From the NCBI GenBank assembly GCA_965261015.1, contig CBDHCC010000001.1, positions 1,713,948 to 1,777,947 of the forward strand: a stretch of 64,000 bases of DNA, written 5' to 3'. The stretch is from CBDHCC01 sp965261015 (GTDB taxonomy: Bacteria; Pseudomonadota; Alphaproteobacteria; Sphingomonadales; Sphingomonadaceae). The notes under the pieces were generated by a model. The model made no database searches and was not told where the DNA came from. It saw nothing but the letters and a program-made list of their open reading frames with translations. Made by a program: the position numbers and the translations under genes. Shown one piece after another: positions 44,777-53,125 of this stretch (positions are counted from its first letter, which is position 1; each line of letters starts with the position of its first letter).

Positions 44777-45460
44777 TCAGGAAAAGCGGGCCCGCGCCAC
44801 GCCGGGGGAACCGACGGCGGCGTCCGGCGGCGGCAGGGTTGCGCCCAGCAGCAAGGCCCCGGCCTGCACCCCGCCATAATGCAGCGTGCCGCCCTCCTCA
44901 TCGACCAACGACCGGATCAGGTGAGCCACCGACGTGCGCGCCGACAGCGCGGGCGTGTCGGCCGACGGGTCCAGCGCGGCCGCGATCTCGCGGTCCACGA
45001 TCACCCGGTCGCCCGCGGCCCGCACCACGATTTCCGTGCCCGCCGCCGCGCTTTCCAACCCGATCGTCAGTTCGCCGCCGCGCACCAGCGCGTCGCCGGC
45101 GACCAGCACCAGGTTCAGCAGCAGGCGCATCGCCGGCTTGGCGATCGTGGTCGCCTCCGACATCCATTCGATGCGGGTGCGACCGCCGCCGAACATGGCC
45201 TCCACGATCGTCCGCGCCTCGTCCAGGGCCACGGTGTCGCCGTAACCCCCCGCCATGCCGAACGCCAAACGGAAGTAGCGCAGCTTGGCGACCGACGCGC
45301 GCGCGCTTTCGTGCAGCAACTCCATGCACCGCGCGCGCATCTGCGGGTCCGCCTCGTCCTCCAGCAACTCCAGGCCGTTGGAGAACGCGCCGATGGGGCT
45401 CAACAGGTCGTGGCACAGACGCGAACTGAGGAAGCTTGCGAAGTCCAGGTCGGCGGCCAT
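44777..45460 (-). CDS. chpT: Histidine phosphotransferase ChpT
   Basis: A 227-residue dimeric phosphotransferase that passes phosphate from CckA to CtrA and CpdR. The acceptor is His17 in SSRLCHDLLSPIGAFSNGL, the ChpT H-box. The rest is a degenerate HATPase-like fold lacking ATP-binding G boxes (LLLNLVLVAGDALVRGG), as expected for ChpT. Start at ATG 45460 behind AAGGA. It is divergent from rluD and followed by the amidase on the same strand. DivL, which acts one step upstream through CckA, is encoded about 31 kb away in this window. Confidence 0.92.
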   Translation of the reverse strand: MAADLDFASFLSSRLCHDLLSPIGAFSNGLELLEDEADPQMRARCMELLHESARASVAKLRYFRLAFGMAGGYGDTVALDEARTIVEAMFGGGRTRIEWMSEATTIAKPAMRLLLNLVLVAGDALVRGGELTIGLESAAAGTEIVVRAAGDRVIVDREIAAALDPSADTPALSARTSVAHLIRSLVDEEGGTLHYGGVQAGALLLGATLPPPDAAVGSPGVARARFS

Positions 45461-45581
45461 GGCGATCCTTGTCGGGGGTGGCGGAACGCTCCGGCTATTG
45501 GCGCGCGCCGGGGCGGAGCGCAAGGCAAGCGTCGGCATCCCGCCCCTTGCCATCGCGGCGGCGCTGACGGACAGCCGGCGC

Positions 45582-46529
45582 ATGGACGAGCAACGGATCA
45601 CGATCGGCCCCGATCGGGCGGGCGAACGGGTCGACCGGACGCTCGCCGACGGTTCGCCCTTGTCGCGGGAACGGGTCAAGGTCCTCATCCGCGACGGGCG
45701 CGCCCAGCGACGGGAGGGCCAGGATTGGCACGCCGTGCGCGACCCCGCGGCGGCCATCGCGCCGGGCGAATGGCGCCTGCTCGTGCCGGACGCCGCCCCA
45801 GCCGACGCCCTGGCGCAGGACATCCCGCTCGCCATCGTGCACGAGGACGAGGCGCTGGTCGTCGTCGACAAGCCGGCCGGGCTGGTCGTCCACCCCAGCG
45901 CCGGCCACGCCGACGGCACGCTGGTCAACGCCCTGCTGCACCACTGCGCGGGCCGCCTGTCCGGCATCGGCGGCGTGGAGCGGCCGGGGATCGTCCACCG
46001 GATCGACAAGGACACCTCTGGATTGCTGGTCGTCGCGAAGACCGACGCGGCGCACGAGGGGCTGGCGCGGCAGTTCGCCGCCCATTCGGTGGAGCGCCGC
46101 TACGATCTGGCGGTTCAGGGCCGGGTTCTGCCGCCTTCCGGCACGGTGGACGCCCCTCTCGGCCGGTCCGATCGCGATCGCATGGCGCGCGCGGTGGTGG
46201 CGGACGGGCGGGGCAAGCGGGCCGTCACGCACTATCGCACCGTCGAGGCGCTGCGGGGCGCGACCCGGCTGGAGTGCCGGCTGGAGACGGGCCGCACCCA
46301 CCAGGTCCGGGTCCATCTGGCGCACCTGGGCCACCCGCTGCTGGGCGACCCGCTCTATCGTCGGCGCGGCGGGCCGCTGCAGCCGTTGCTGGACGAGCTG
46401 GGCTTCCACCGCCAGGCGCTGCACGCGGCCACGCTGGGGTTCGACCATCCGGTCACCGGGACGCGGATGCGGTTCGATGCTGCACCGCCGCACGATTTGC
46501 AGGAACTATTCATGCGTCTCGCGCTATAA
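45582..46529 (+). CDS. rluD: Large-subunit rRNA pseudouridine synthase, RluD type
   Basis: 315 residues. An N-terminal S4 domain (GERVDRTLADGSPLSRERVK) is followed by the RsuA/RluD catalytic domain with the catalytic Asp142 in GIVHRIDKDTSGLLVVAK. The substrate motif ETGRTHQVRVHLAHLGHPLL is also present. RluD makes pseudouridines in 23S rRNA helix 69. Start at ATG 45582; upstream open frame is not conserved. rpoH follows after 51 bases, an adjacency common in alphaproteobacteria. Confidence 0.92.
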   Translation: MDEQRITIGPDRAGERVDRTLADGSPLSRERVKVLIRDGRAQRREGQDWHAVRDPAAAIAPGEWRLLVPDAAPADALAQDIPLAIVHEDEALVVVDKPAGLVVHPSAGHADGTLVNALLHHCAGRLSGIGGVERPGIVHRIDKDTSGLLVVAKTDAAHEGLARQFAAHSVERRYDLAVQGRVLPPSGTVDAPLGRSDRDRMARAVVADGRGKRAVTHYRTVEALRGATRLECRLETGRTHQVRVHLAHLGHPLLGDPLYRRRGGPLQPLLDELGFHRQALHAATLGFDHPVTGTRMRFDAAPPHDLQELFMRLAL

Positions 46530-46580
46530 GACTCTCAAGTGCCTGGCGGCCCGTTCCGCCGGTGAAAAGGGAGCCAACGA

Positions 46581-47477
46581 ATGTCCAGCAATCTGCCGGC
46601 GACCATCCCCGCATTGGGCGGGGAGGCGAGCCTCAACCGTTATCTGAGCGAGATCCGCAAATTCCCCCTGCTTCAGCCGGAGCAGGAATATATGCTCGCC
46701 AAGCGCTATGCGGAGCACGCCGATCCGGAAGCCGCCAAGCAGTTGGTGACATCGCACCTTCGCTTGGTGGCGAAGATCGCGATGGGCTATCGCGGCTACG
46801 GCCTGCCGGTCAGCGAGCTGATCAGCGAGGGCAACATCGGCCTGATGCAGGGCGTGAAGAAATTCGACGCCGAACGCGGCTTCCGCCTGGCGACCTATGC
46901 CATGTGGTGGATCCGCGCTTCGATCCAGGAATATATCCTGCGGTCCTGGAGCCTGGTGAAGATGGGCACCACCGCGGCGCAGAAGAAGCTGTTCTTCAAC
47001 CTTCGCCGGATGAAGAACCAGATCGATGCGTTCGAGGATGGCGACCTGAAGCCGGCGGACGTGACGAAGATCGCGACCGACCTGAAGGTCAGCGAGGACG
47101 ACGTGGTCTCGATGAACCGTCGCATGGCGATGGGTGGCGACACGTCGCTCAACGTGCCCATGCGGGAAGATGGCGAGAGCCAGTGGCAGGATATCCTGCG
47201 CTCCGAAGAGCCGTTGCAGGACACGCTGGTCGCGGAGGATCAGGAGATCACCCAGCGCCGTGAGTTGATGGCGTCTGCGATGGCCTCGCTCAACGAGCGC
47301 GAGCGGCATATCCTGACCGAACGGCGTCTGACCGACGATCCGCGCACCCTGGAGGAACTGAGCCAAGTCTACGGCGTCAGCCGCGAGCGGGTGCGTCAGA
47401 TCGAGGTGCGGGCGTTCGAGAAGCTGCAGAAGTCGATGCTGCGCGAGGCTGGTGAACGACGGCTTCTCCCGGCTTGA
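46581..47477 (+). CDS. rpoH: RNA polymerase sigma-32 factor RpoH
   Basis: 298 residues, the normal length. Region 2 shows LVTSHLRLVAKIAMGYRGYG, ISEGNIGLMQGVKKFD and ATYAMWWIRASIQEYILRSW. The RpoH-box QKKLFFNLRRMK separates it from other sigma-70 proteins. Region 4 ends TLEELSQVYGVSRERVRQIE. It directs heat-shock and stress transcription. AAGGGAG lies before the ATG. The upstream leader is short (51 bases). Confidence 0.97.
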   Translation: MSSNLPATIPALGGEASLNRYLSEIRKFPLLQPEQEYMLAKRYAEHADPEAAKQLVTSHLRLVAKIAMGYRGYGLPVSELISEGNIGLMQGVKKFDAERGFRLATYAMWWIRASIQEYILRSWSLVKMGTTAAQKKLFFNLRRMKNQIDAFEDGDLKPADVTKIATDLKVSEDDVVSMNRRMAMGGDTSLNVPMREDGESQWQDILRSEEPLQDTLVAEDQEITQRRELMASAMASLNERERHILTERRLTDDPRTLEELSQVYGVSRERVRQIEVRAFEKLQKSMLREAGERRLLPA

Positions 47478-47561
47478 GGGCCCGCCCGTCGGACGGATCG
47501 CCGTCGGGCGGGCGATCGCCGCGTTTACCGATCGTTCAACGCGCGAGGTCTAGCGACTGAC

Positions 47562-48524
47562 GTGCTTAGTGTTTTCCTGACCGTAGATACCGAATATTCC
47601 GCCGGGCTGTTTGTGCACGGCCGGGCGGTGGATCGCCGGTCCAATCACAGGCTCTCGATCGAGGGTGCGGCGGACCGTCAAGCCGTGGGCGTGGGATATC
47701 AGATCGCGCAGTTGGACGCCTGCGGACTGAAGGGGGTCTTCTTCGTCGATCCGTTGCCCGGCCTGCTGTGGGGTCAGGCGGCGGTGGACGCGGTGGTGGG
47801 ACCGATCCTGGCCGCCGGTCACGACGTTCAGCTCCACGCCCACACCGAATGGCTCGCGTTCCTGACCGACGGTCCGTTCGCGGGGTGGAGCGGGCGCAAC
47901 ATGCGGGACTTCTCCCTGGATCGCCAGGTCGCGATCCTCTCGACCGCGCGCGATCTTTTGATGGCCGCCGGGGCACCGGCCCCGATCGCGTTTCGGGCGG
48001 GCAACTATGGGGCGAATGACGACACGCTGCGCGCGCTTGCCACCCTGGGCCTGCGGTACGATTCGAGCGCGTGCCCGGGACTGGACGACGGCGACTGCCG
48101 GATCGATTGGCCGGCCGATCGTCACGAGCCTCTCGCGCGGCACGGAGTGATCGAGGTGCCGGTCGGCAGCATCGGTGGCCCGCGCGGGTCGCGGCGTCAC
48201 GCCCAGATCACCGCCCTCTCCTTTCGCGAACTGCGCGCCGCGATCGAGCACGCGCGCGATGTCGGGCAGGAAGCCTTCACCGTCGTCAGTCACTCCTTCG
48301 AGCTGCTGAGCCGCGACCGGCGGCGGGTGAACCGCGTGGTCCAGGGTCGTTTCGACCGGCTGTGCCGCTGGCTGGCGCAAGCGCCCGGCGTCTCCACGGG
48401 CACTTATCGCGACGACCCGCCCAGCGTGCCGAAGGAGGCCGCGTCGTCGCTGGTCGCGCACCATCCGCTTCGCACGATCGAGCGACTTGGCGAACAGGTC
48501 GTCTCCAACCTCTGGTATGGCTGA
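47562..48524 (+). CDS. Polysaccharide deacetylase family protein (NodB-like)
   Basis: 320 residues from GTG 47562. Metal and catalytic motifs of carbohydrate esterase 4 are visible: FLTVDTEY (Asp), LHAHTEWLAF (His-x3 region), and FRAGNYGAND. A later SHSFELL motif supplies the C-terminal His. No signal peptide, so it probably acts in the cytoplasm or at the inner membrane face, perhaps on exopolysaccharide precursors. Substrate unknown. mtgA follows after 58 bases in the same direction. Confidence 0.85.
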   Translation: MLSVFLTVDTEYSAGLFVHGRAVDRRSNHRLSIEGAADRQAVGVGYQIAQLDACGLKGVFFVDPLPGLLWGQAAVDAVVGPILAAGHDVQLHAHTEWLAFLTDGPFAGWSGRNMRDFSLDRQVAILSTARDLLMAAGAPAPIAFRAGNYGANDDTLRALATLGLRYDSSACPGLDDGDCRIDWPADRHEPLARHGVIEVPVGSIGGPRGSRRHAQITALSFRELRAAIEHARDVGQEAFTVVSHSFELLSRDRRRVNRVVQGRFDRLCRWLAQAPGVSTGTYRDDPPSVPKEAASSLVAHHPLRTIERLGEQVVSNLWYG

Positions 48525-48582
48525 CCTGGACCAGGGCTGATGAAGGGGTGACGGCCGCGCGTCGGCTGCCTAATCCCTTCGC

Positions 48583-49251
48583 ATGATCCGGCTGACCCTG
48601 TTCGCACTGAAGCTCGTGCTCGCCTTCGCCGTCCTGACGGCGGCTTGGGTGGTCCTCTACCGCTTCGTCCCGCCGCCGGTCACGGCCACCATGCTGATGG
48701 ACGAACGCGGCGCGACGCGCGACTGGACCCCGCTTGGGCGGATCGACCCCGACATGGTCCGCGCGGCCGTCGCGGCGGAGGACGCCAAGTTCTGTTCCCA
48801 TCAGGGCTTCGACGAACAGGCGATCCGCGAGGCGTGGCGCAACAACCTGTCGGGCGGCCGCATCCGGGGCGGCTCCACCATCAGCCAGCAGACGGCGAAG
48901 AACACCTTTCTGTGGCAAGGCGGCGGCTTCGTCCGAAAGGGGCTGGAGGCGTGGTTCACCGTCCTGATCGAACATCTGTGGGGCAAGCCCCGGATCGCGG
49001 AGGTCTATCTGAACGTCGCGGAGACGGGCCTCGGCACCTACGGCGTGGAGGCGGGGTCGCAGCGCTACTTCCACCATTCCGCGGCCGCCATGTCGCCCGG
49101 CGAAGCGGCGCGCCTCGCCGCCGTTCTGCCCCTGCCGAAGAAGCGGGCGGCGGTGGCCCCGACCGGATTTACCCGCCGCTATGGCAACGCCATCCAGGCC
49201 CGCGCCCGCGCCGTGAAGCGCGACGGCCTGGCCGCGTGCGCGCTTCGTTAG
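48583..49251 (+). CDS. mtgA: Monofunctional biosynthetic peptidoglycan transglycosylase MtgA
   Basis: A 222-residue GT51 enzyme anchored by one N-terminal helix (about residues 5-27). The catalytic Glu is in AAEDAKFCSHQGFD, followed by RGGSTISQQTAKNTFLW, KGLEAWFTVLIEHLWGKPRI and YLNVAETGLGTYG, all hallmark segments. It polymerises lipid II glycan strands in the periplasm without a transpeptidase domain. Length is family-typical. It converges on ybaB with a 4-base gap. Confidence 0.96.
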   Translation: MIRLTLFALKLVLAFAVLTAAWVVLYRFVPPPVTATMLMDERGATRDWTPLGRIDPDMVRAAVAAEDAKFCSHQGFDEQAIREAWRNNLSGGRIRGGSTISQQTAKNTFLWQGGGFVRKGLEAWFTVLIEHLWGKPRIAEVYLNVAETGLGTYGVEAGSQRYFHHSAAAMSPGEAARLAAVLPLPKKRAAVAPTGFTRRYGNAIQARARAVKRDGLAACALR

Positions 49252-49255
49252 CGGC

Positions 49256-49582
49256 CTAGAGGCCCGGCAGCTCGAAGCCCGGCGGCAGCGGCAGGTCGCC
49301 CGCGAAGCTCTTCATGTGCTCGGATCCCGCCTGATCCGCCTTGGCGCGCGTGTCGTTCAAGGCGGCCGCGATCAGGTCCTCCAAGATCGACTTCTCGTCC
49401 GCCACCATCAGGCTGTCGTCGATCGACACGGACCGGATCGTACCCTTGGCCGTGGCTTTCACCCGCACCAGCCCGCCGCCGGACGCGCCCTCCACCTCGA
49501 TGGTGTCGAGCTGGCTTTGAGCGTCCGCCATCTTGGCCTGCACGTTCTGGGCCATCTTCAGGATGTCGTCGAGGTTGTTCAT
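49256..49582 (-). CDS. YbaB/EbfC family nucleoid-associated protein
   Basis: A 108-residue DNA-binding dimer of the YbaB/EbfC family: MNNLDDILKMAQNVQAKMAD with the amphipathic N-helix, then the VEGASGGGLVRVKATAKG tweezers region and the SILEDLIAAALNDTRAKADQ helix. Its start overlaps the dnaX stop as ATGA, the widespread dnaX-ybaB pair (recR, often third, is absent). Role: nucleoid organisation or replication-linked DNA binding. Confidence 0.95.
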   Translation of the reverse strand: MNNLDDILKMAQNVQAKMADAQSQLDTIEVEGASGGGLVRVKATAKGTIRSVSIDDSLMVADEKSILEDLIAAALNDTRAKADQAGSEHMKSFAGDLPLPPGFELPGL

Positions 49583-51258
49583 GGGGTTTGGGCTTTCTCA
49601 TCTTCCAGAAGGGTCGCGTCGGGAAACGCACGAAGGGCCGCTTGGATCATCGGCTGACCGCGCAGGTCGTCGGTGCGCGCGGCCCGCGCGGCATCCTCCT
49701 GCGCGTGCAGCGTGGGCTGCGCTTCTCCGTCTCCCAGCGCCACGGTCCAAGGCAGGTCGGTGGTCTGGCGCAGGCCGCGCTGCAGACGCTGCGCGAAGTC
49801 GGCGTCCAGCGTCGACCCGCGGGCGATGACCAACTCGGGAGGGGCATAGCGGACGACCTCCACCTGCTCGTGCATCGGCCAGGACAGGTCCACCCCGATG
49901 CGTTCGTGCACGGCGTCGTAGAGGGCGGCGTAGTCGAGGGGTGCGACGGGCGACTCCGGTTCGGTGAGCTCGGCGGAGGGCGACGGTGCCGCCGCCACCG
50001 GCGACGCCCCGTCGGACGCGTCGTCCGCCGGAGCGCCCGCCCCCGCCAGCAGCCGGGCCAGCTCGGAGGGATCGGGCATCTCCGCCCCGTGGAGCGCGCG
50101 CAACAATCCCATCTCCGCGGCCTCGCGCGGCAGCGGCGCGGACGCGGTCTCGGCCGACGCGCGCAGCAGCATCTGCCACAGCCGGTGCAGGACGGGCGGC
50201 GACAGCGACGCGGACCAGTCGTCCAGGCGCGCACGGTCGGTGGGGGCCAGCGCCGCGTCCGCCTGTCCGCCGGCCTGTTGCCGAGTGATGGCGTGCACCA
50301 GCCCCAGCAGGCCGACGATCACCGACTGGGGATCGGCCCCGCCCTCGTGCTGCCGGTCGACCTCGGCCAGTAGAGCCTCCGCATCGCCCGACAGGATCGC
50401 GGCGAACAGGTCGCGCAGCGCCGCGCCGCCGGCTAGCCCCAGCATCCGCCGGACCTGTTCGGCGGTCACCTGCCCGTCCCCGTCGATCCCGGCATTGGCG
50501 ATCGCCTGGTCCAGGATCGACAGGCCGTCGCGCACCGACCCCTCGGCCGCGCGCGCGATCAGCGCCAGGGCGTCGCCTTCCGCCTGGACGCCTTCTTGCG
50601 TCACGATCCCGGCGAAATGCTCCGCCAGTCGCGCGGTCGGGATGCGGCGCAGGTCGAAGCGCTGGCAACGCGACAGGACCGTGACCGGCAGCTTGTCGAC
50701 CTCGGTCGTGGCGAAGATGAACTTCACGTGCGCCGGCGGCTCCTCCAGCGTCTTCAGGAGCGCGTTGAACGCCTGGCGCGACAGCATGTGGACCTCGTCC
50801 ACGATGTAGATCTTGTAACGCGCGGACACGGCCGCGTACTTCGCCGCGTCGATGATCTCGCGCACGTCGTCCACGCCGGTGTGGCTGGCCGCGTCCATCT
50901 CGACCACGTCGATGTCGCGTCCCGCCGCGATGGCGACGCAGTGGGTGCACACGCCACACGCGTCGATCGTCGGCCCACCCTGCCCGTCCGGCCCGATGCA
51001 GTTGAGCGACTTCGCCAGCAGGCGCGCGGTCGAGGTCTTGCCCACCCCGCGCACGCCGGTCAGCAGGAACGCGTGCGCCAGCCGGTCGCGCGCGATCGCG
51101 TTCGACAGGGTGGTGACGACGGGGTCCTGCCCGATCAGTTCGGCGAAGGTGCTGGGCCGGTATTTGCGCGCCAGCACCAGATACGGCGTCGTCGCGCCCG
51201 GCACCGGGTCGGGCCCGGCGGGCAGGTCCATTGGGAACAACGGATCGGAATCGGCCAT
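49579..51258 (-). CDS. dnaX: DNA polymerase III subunits gamma/tau
   Basis: 559 residues. The AAA+ clamp-loader motor starts near residue 25 (VLARKYRPSTFAELIGQDPV) with Walker A GVRGVGKTSTARLLAK, the zinc-binding Cys set CGVCTHCVA plus an earlier Cys, Walker B VDEVHMLSRQAF and the sensor ATTEVDKLPVTVLSRCQRF. The C-terminal tau-like region is Ala/Pro-rich and then a conserved fold (DLSWPMHEQVEVV). I noticed no slippery A-run for programmed frameshifting, so probably only the full-length form is made. Start at ATG 51258. Confidence 0.96.
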   Translation of the reverse strand: MADSDPLFPMDLPAGPDPVPGATTPYLVLARKYRPSTFAELIGQDPVVTTLSNAIARDRLAHAFLLTGVRGVGKTSTARLLAKSLNCIGPDGQGGPTIDACGVCTHCVAIAAGRDIDVVEMDAASHTGVDDVREIIDAAKYAAVSARYKIYIVDEVHMLSRQAFNALLKTLEEPPAHVKFIFATTEVDKLPVTVLSRCQRFDLRRIPTARLAEHFAGIVTQEGVQAEGDALALIARAAEGSVRDGLSILDQAIANAGIDGDGQVTAEQVRRMLGLAGGAALRDLFAAILSGDAEALLAEVDRQHEGGADPQSVIVGLLGLVHAITRQQAGGQADAALAPTDRARLDDWSASLSPPVLHRLWQMLLRASAETASAPLPREAAEMGLLRALHGAEMPDPSELARLLAGAGAPADDASDGASPVAAAPSPSAELTEPESPVAPLDYAALYDAVHERIGVDLSWPMHEQVEVVRYAPPELVIARGSTLDADFAQRLQRGLRQTTDLPWTVALGDGEAQPTLHAQEDAARAARTDDLRGQPMIQAALRAFPDATLLEDEKAQTP

Positions 51259-51280
51259 GGTTCGGGTGTAGCGGGCCGGC

Positions 51281-51318
51281 GTGGGGGAGTCGAAGGGCGT
51301 GGGGGGAGTCGAAGGGCG
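51281..51318. repeat. Two tandem copies of an 18-19 base unit upstream of dnaX
   Basis: GTGGGGGAGTCGAAGGGC (51281-51298) is followed directly by GTGGGGGGAGTCGAAGGGC (51299-51317), differing by one G. It lies in the 80-base gap between fabD and dnaX, so spacing of the dnaX promoter region may vary between strains. No function is evident. Confidence 0.6.
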
Positions 51319-51338
51319 AGTGGCCGGGTCCTGGACGA

Positions 51339-52262
51339 TCAGCCGATCGCCGCCAGGTCCTCCGCCGTCACGACGGAGTCCACCGCCAGGTCGGGCGCGG
51401 AGCGCTTGACCATCGGAGCCAGCACCTTCGCCCCGAACTCGATCGCCCGCGTCACCCCGCCGTCGGCCAGCGCGGCCATGCTTTCGCGCCACCGCACCGT
51501 GCCGGTCACCTGTTCGACCAGCAGGCGGGCGATCGTCGCGGGATCGTCGGTCGCGGCCGCCGTCACATTGGCGATCAGCGGCACGGCCGGTGCCAGGGGT
51601 GGCTGGTCGGCCAGAGCCTCGGCCATCGCGTCGGCGGCCGGTGCCATCAGGGGGGAGTGGAAGGGGGCCGACACCGGCAGCGCCACCGCGCGCCGGAACC
51701 CGGCCTCCTTCGCCCCGGCCATCGCGCGCTCCACGGCGGCGGCGTGGCCGGAGATCACGACCTGGGTCGGATCGTTGTCGTTCGCCACGACGCAGACCTC
51801 GCCTCCAGCGGCGGCCTCTGCAAGCGTCCGCGCGTCGTCCAGCGTGCCGCCCAACAGCGCCGCCATCGCGCCCTCGCCGACCGGAACGGCCGCCTGCATC
51901 GCCTGCCCGCGCAGGCGCAACAGGCGCGCGGTGGTGGCCAGGTCGAAGGCGTCGGCCGCGCACAGCGCCGTGTACTCGCCCAGCGAGTGACCGGCCACGA
52001 AGGCGGCGTCGCCGATCGTCAGCCCCGTCTCCTGCCGCGCGACGCGGAACGCCGCGATCGCGTTCGCCATGATCGCCGGCTGGGCATTGGCGGTGAGCGT
52101 CAGCTCGTCCGCCGGACCGTCGCGCATCAGTCGGGTGAGCGCCTGGCCGAGCGCCTCGTCCACCTCCTCCCAGACGCGGCGCGCGACCGGATGGGCGTCG
52201 ATCAGCGCGGAGCCCATGCCGACCGCCTGGCTGCCCTGGCCGGGGAAAAGGAACGCGCGCAT
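51339..52262 (-). CDS. fabD: Malonyl-CoA-acyl carrier protein transacylase FabD
   Basis: FabD, 307 residues, loads malonyl onto ACP for fatty acid synthesis. The N-terminus FLFPGQGSQAVGMG, the nucleophile Ser93 in GHSLGEY, and PVSAPFHSPLM with the catalytic His are clear. GGAG lies nine bases before ATG 52262. In many genomes fabG follows; here dnaX follows on the same strand and the gene is divergent from the rpsF operon. Confidence 0.97.
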   Translation of the reverse strand: MRAFLFPGQGSQAVGMGSALIDAHPVARRVWEEVDEALGQALTRLMRDGPADELTLTANAQPAIMANAIAAFRVARQETGLTIGDAAFVAGHSLGEYTALCAADAFDLATTARLLRLRGQAMQAAVPVGEGAMAALLGGTLDDARTLAEAAAGGEVCVVANDNDPTQVVISGHAAAVERAMAGAKEAGFRRAVALPVSAPFHSPLMAPAADAMAEALADQPPLAPAVPLIANVTAAATDDPATIARLLVEQVTGTVRWRESMAALADGGVTRAIEFGAKVLAPMVKRSAPDLAVDSVVTAEDLAAIG

Positions 52263-52359
52263 CGTGATCTCCTGTCCGAATGGTCGACCCCGCCTATCCG
52301 CTCTCGCGAAGAGGGTCGAGCTTGACATGGCGGGGTTCGTGGCGCAGGCCGCAACACAG

Positions 52360-52432
52360 CAACGGGTGGTCGGCGACGGTCGGCCACCCGTTGTCTTTGG
52401 AGCCACGGCACCGGCTCCGCCACGACAGCCGG
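52360..52432 (+). promoter_or_regulatory. Hairpin-rich leader of the rpsF operon, possible S6:S18 autoregulatory element
   Basis: Between fabD and rpsF the plus strand can form CAACGGGTGG / CCACCCGTTG (52360-52369 with 52384-52393), then GGAGCC / GGCTCC (52399-52404 with 52413-52418). The latter competes with CCGGCT / AGCCGG (52411-52416 with 52427-52432). Many bacteria carry an rpsF leader bound by the S6:S18 complex. These mutually exclusive stems upstream of rpsF would fit such a role, but I cannot confirm the published consensus by eye. Confidence 0.3.
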
Positions 52433-52487
52433 AGGGGTTCGGGATCGTCCCGTGCCAGCGATCGGCCAAACACGGAAAGGGCAGGCA

Positions 52488-52877
52488 ATGCCTTTGTACG
52501 AACACACCTTCCTGGCGCGCCAGGACCTGAGCCAGTCCCAGGTGGACGAACTGGCGGCGAACGCCACCCGCATCCTGGAAGAGAACGAGGGTTCGGTGAA
52601 GAAGACGGAGACCTGGGGTCTCCGCACGCTCGCCTACAAGATCAAGAAGAATCGCAAGGCGCATTACGTTATGCTGGATGTCGACGCGCCGCCGGCCGCC
52701 TTGGCCGAGCTGGAGCGTCAGACGGCGATCAACGAGGACGTGATCCGCTTCATGACGATCCGTGTCGAAGAGCACGAGAACGGCCCGTCCGTGATGATGC
52801 GCAAAGAGCGCGACAGCCGTGGCGGCAGCCGCGGGGGATCCGGTGGTGGCTCGCGCCGCGACCGTGACGACGACTGA
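52488..52877 (+). CDS. rpsF: 30S ribosomal protein S6
   Basis: 129 residues. The core is ordinary S6 (MPLYEHTFLARQDLSQSQVD, then WGLRTLAYKIKKNRKAHYVM). The last ~20 residues are a Gly/Ser/Arg/Asp tail (RDSRGGSRGGSGGGSRRDRD), a disordered RNA-binding-like extension. Start at ATG 52488 behind GGAAAGGG. First gene of rpsF-rpsR-rplI; rpsR follows after 11 bases. Confidence 0.97.
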   Translation: MPLYEHTFLARQDLSQSQVDELAANATRILEENEGSVKKTETWGLRTLAYKIKKNRKAHYVMLDVDAPPAALAELERQTAINEDVIRFMTIRVEEHENGPSVMMRKERDSRGGSRGGSGGGSRRDRDDD

Positions 52878-52888
52878 GGAGTTACGAC

Positions 52889-53113
52889 ATGGGACGACCC
52901 TTCTTCCGCCGCCGCAAATCCTGCCCCTTCTCGGGCAAGGACGCGCCTGCCATCGACTACAAGGACGTGCGCCTGCTCCAGGGTTTCCTGAGCGAGCGCG
53001 GCAAGATCGTGCCGTCGCGCATCACGGCGGTGTCCGCCAAGAAACAGCGCGAGCTGGCGATCGCCATCAAGCGTTCGCGCCAGCTGGGCCTTCTGCCCTA
53101 CAGCGTCAAATAA
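52889..53113 (+). CDS. rpsR: 30S ribosomal protein S18
   Basis: A 74-residue S18 with the conserved FRRRKSCPFSG N-terminus, DYKDVRLLQGFLSERGKIVP and KKQRELAIAIKRSRQLGLLP. It binds S6 on the 30S platform. Middle gene of the classical operon, with 12 bases to rplI. Size and motifs are standard. Confidence 0.98.
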   Translation: MGRPFFRRRKSCPFSGKDAPAIDYKDVRLLQGFLSERGKIVPSRITAVSAKKQRELAIAIKRSRQLGLLPYSVK

Positions 53114-53125
53114 GGGGCCGGGACC

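Noticed and set aside
49579..51258. Programmed frameshift in dnaX making a separate gamma subunit
   Set aside because: No A-AAA-AAG-type slippery run was noticed in the gene.
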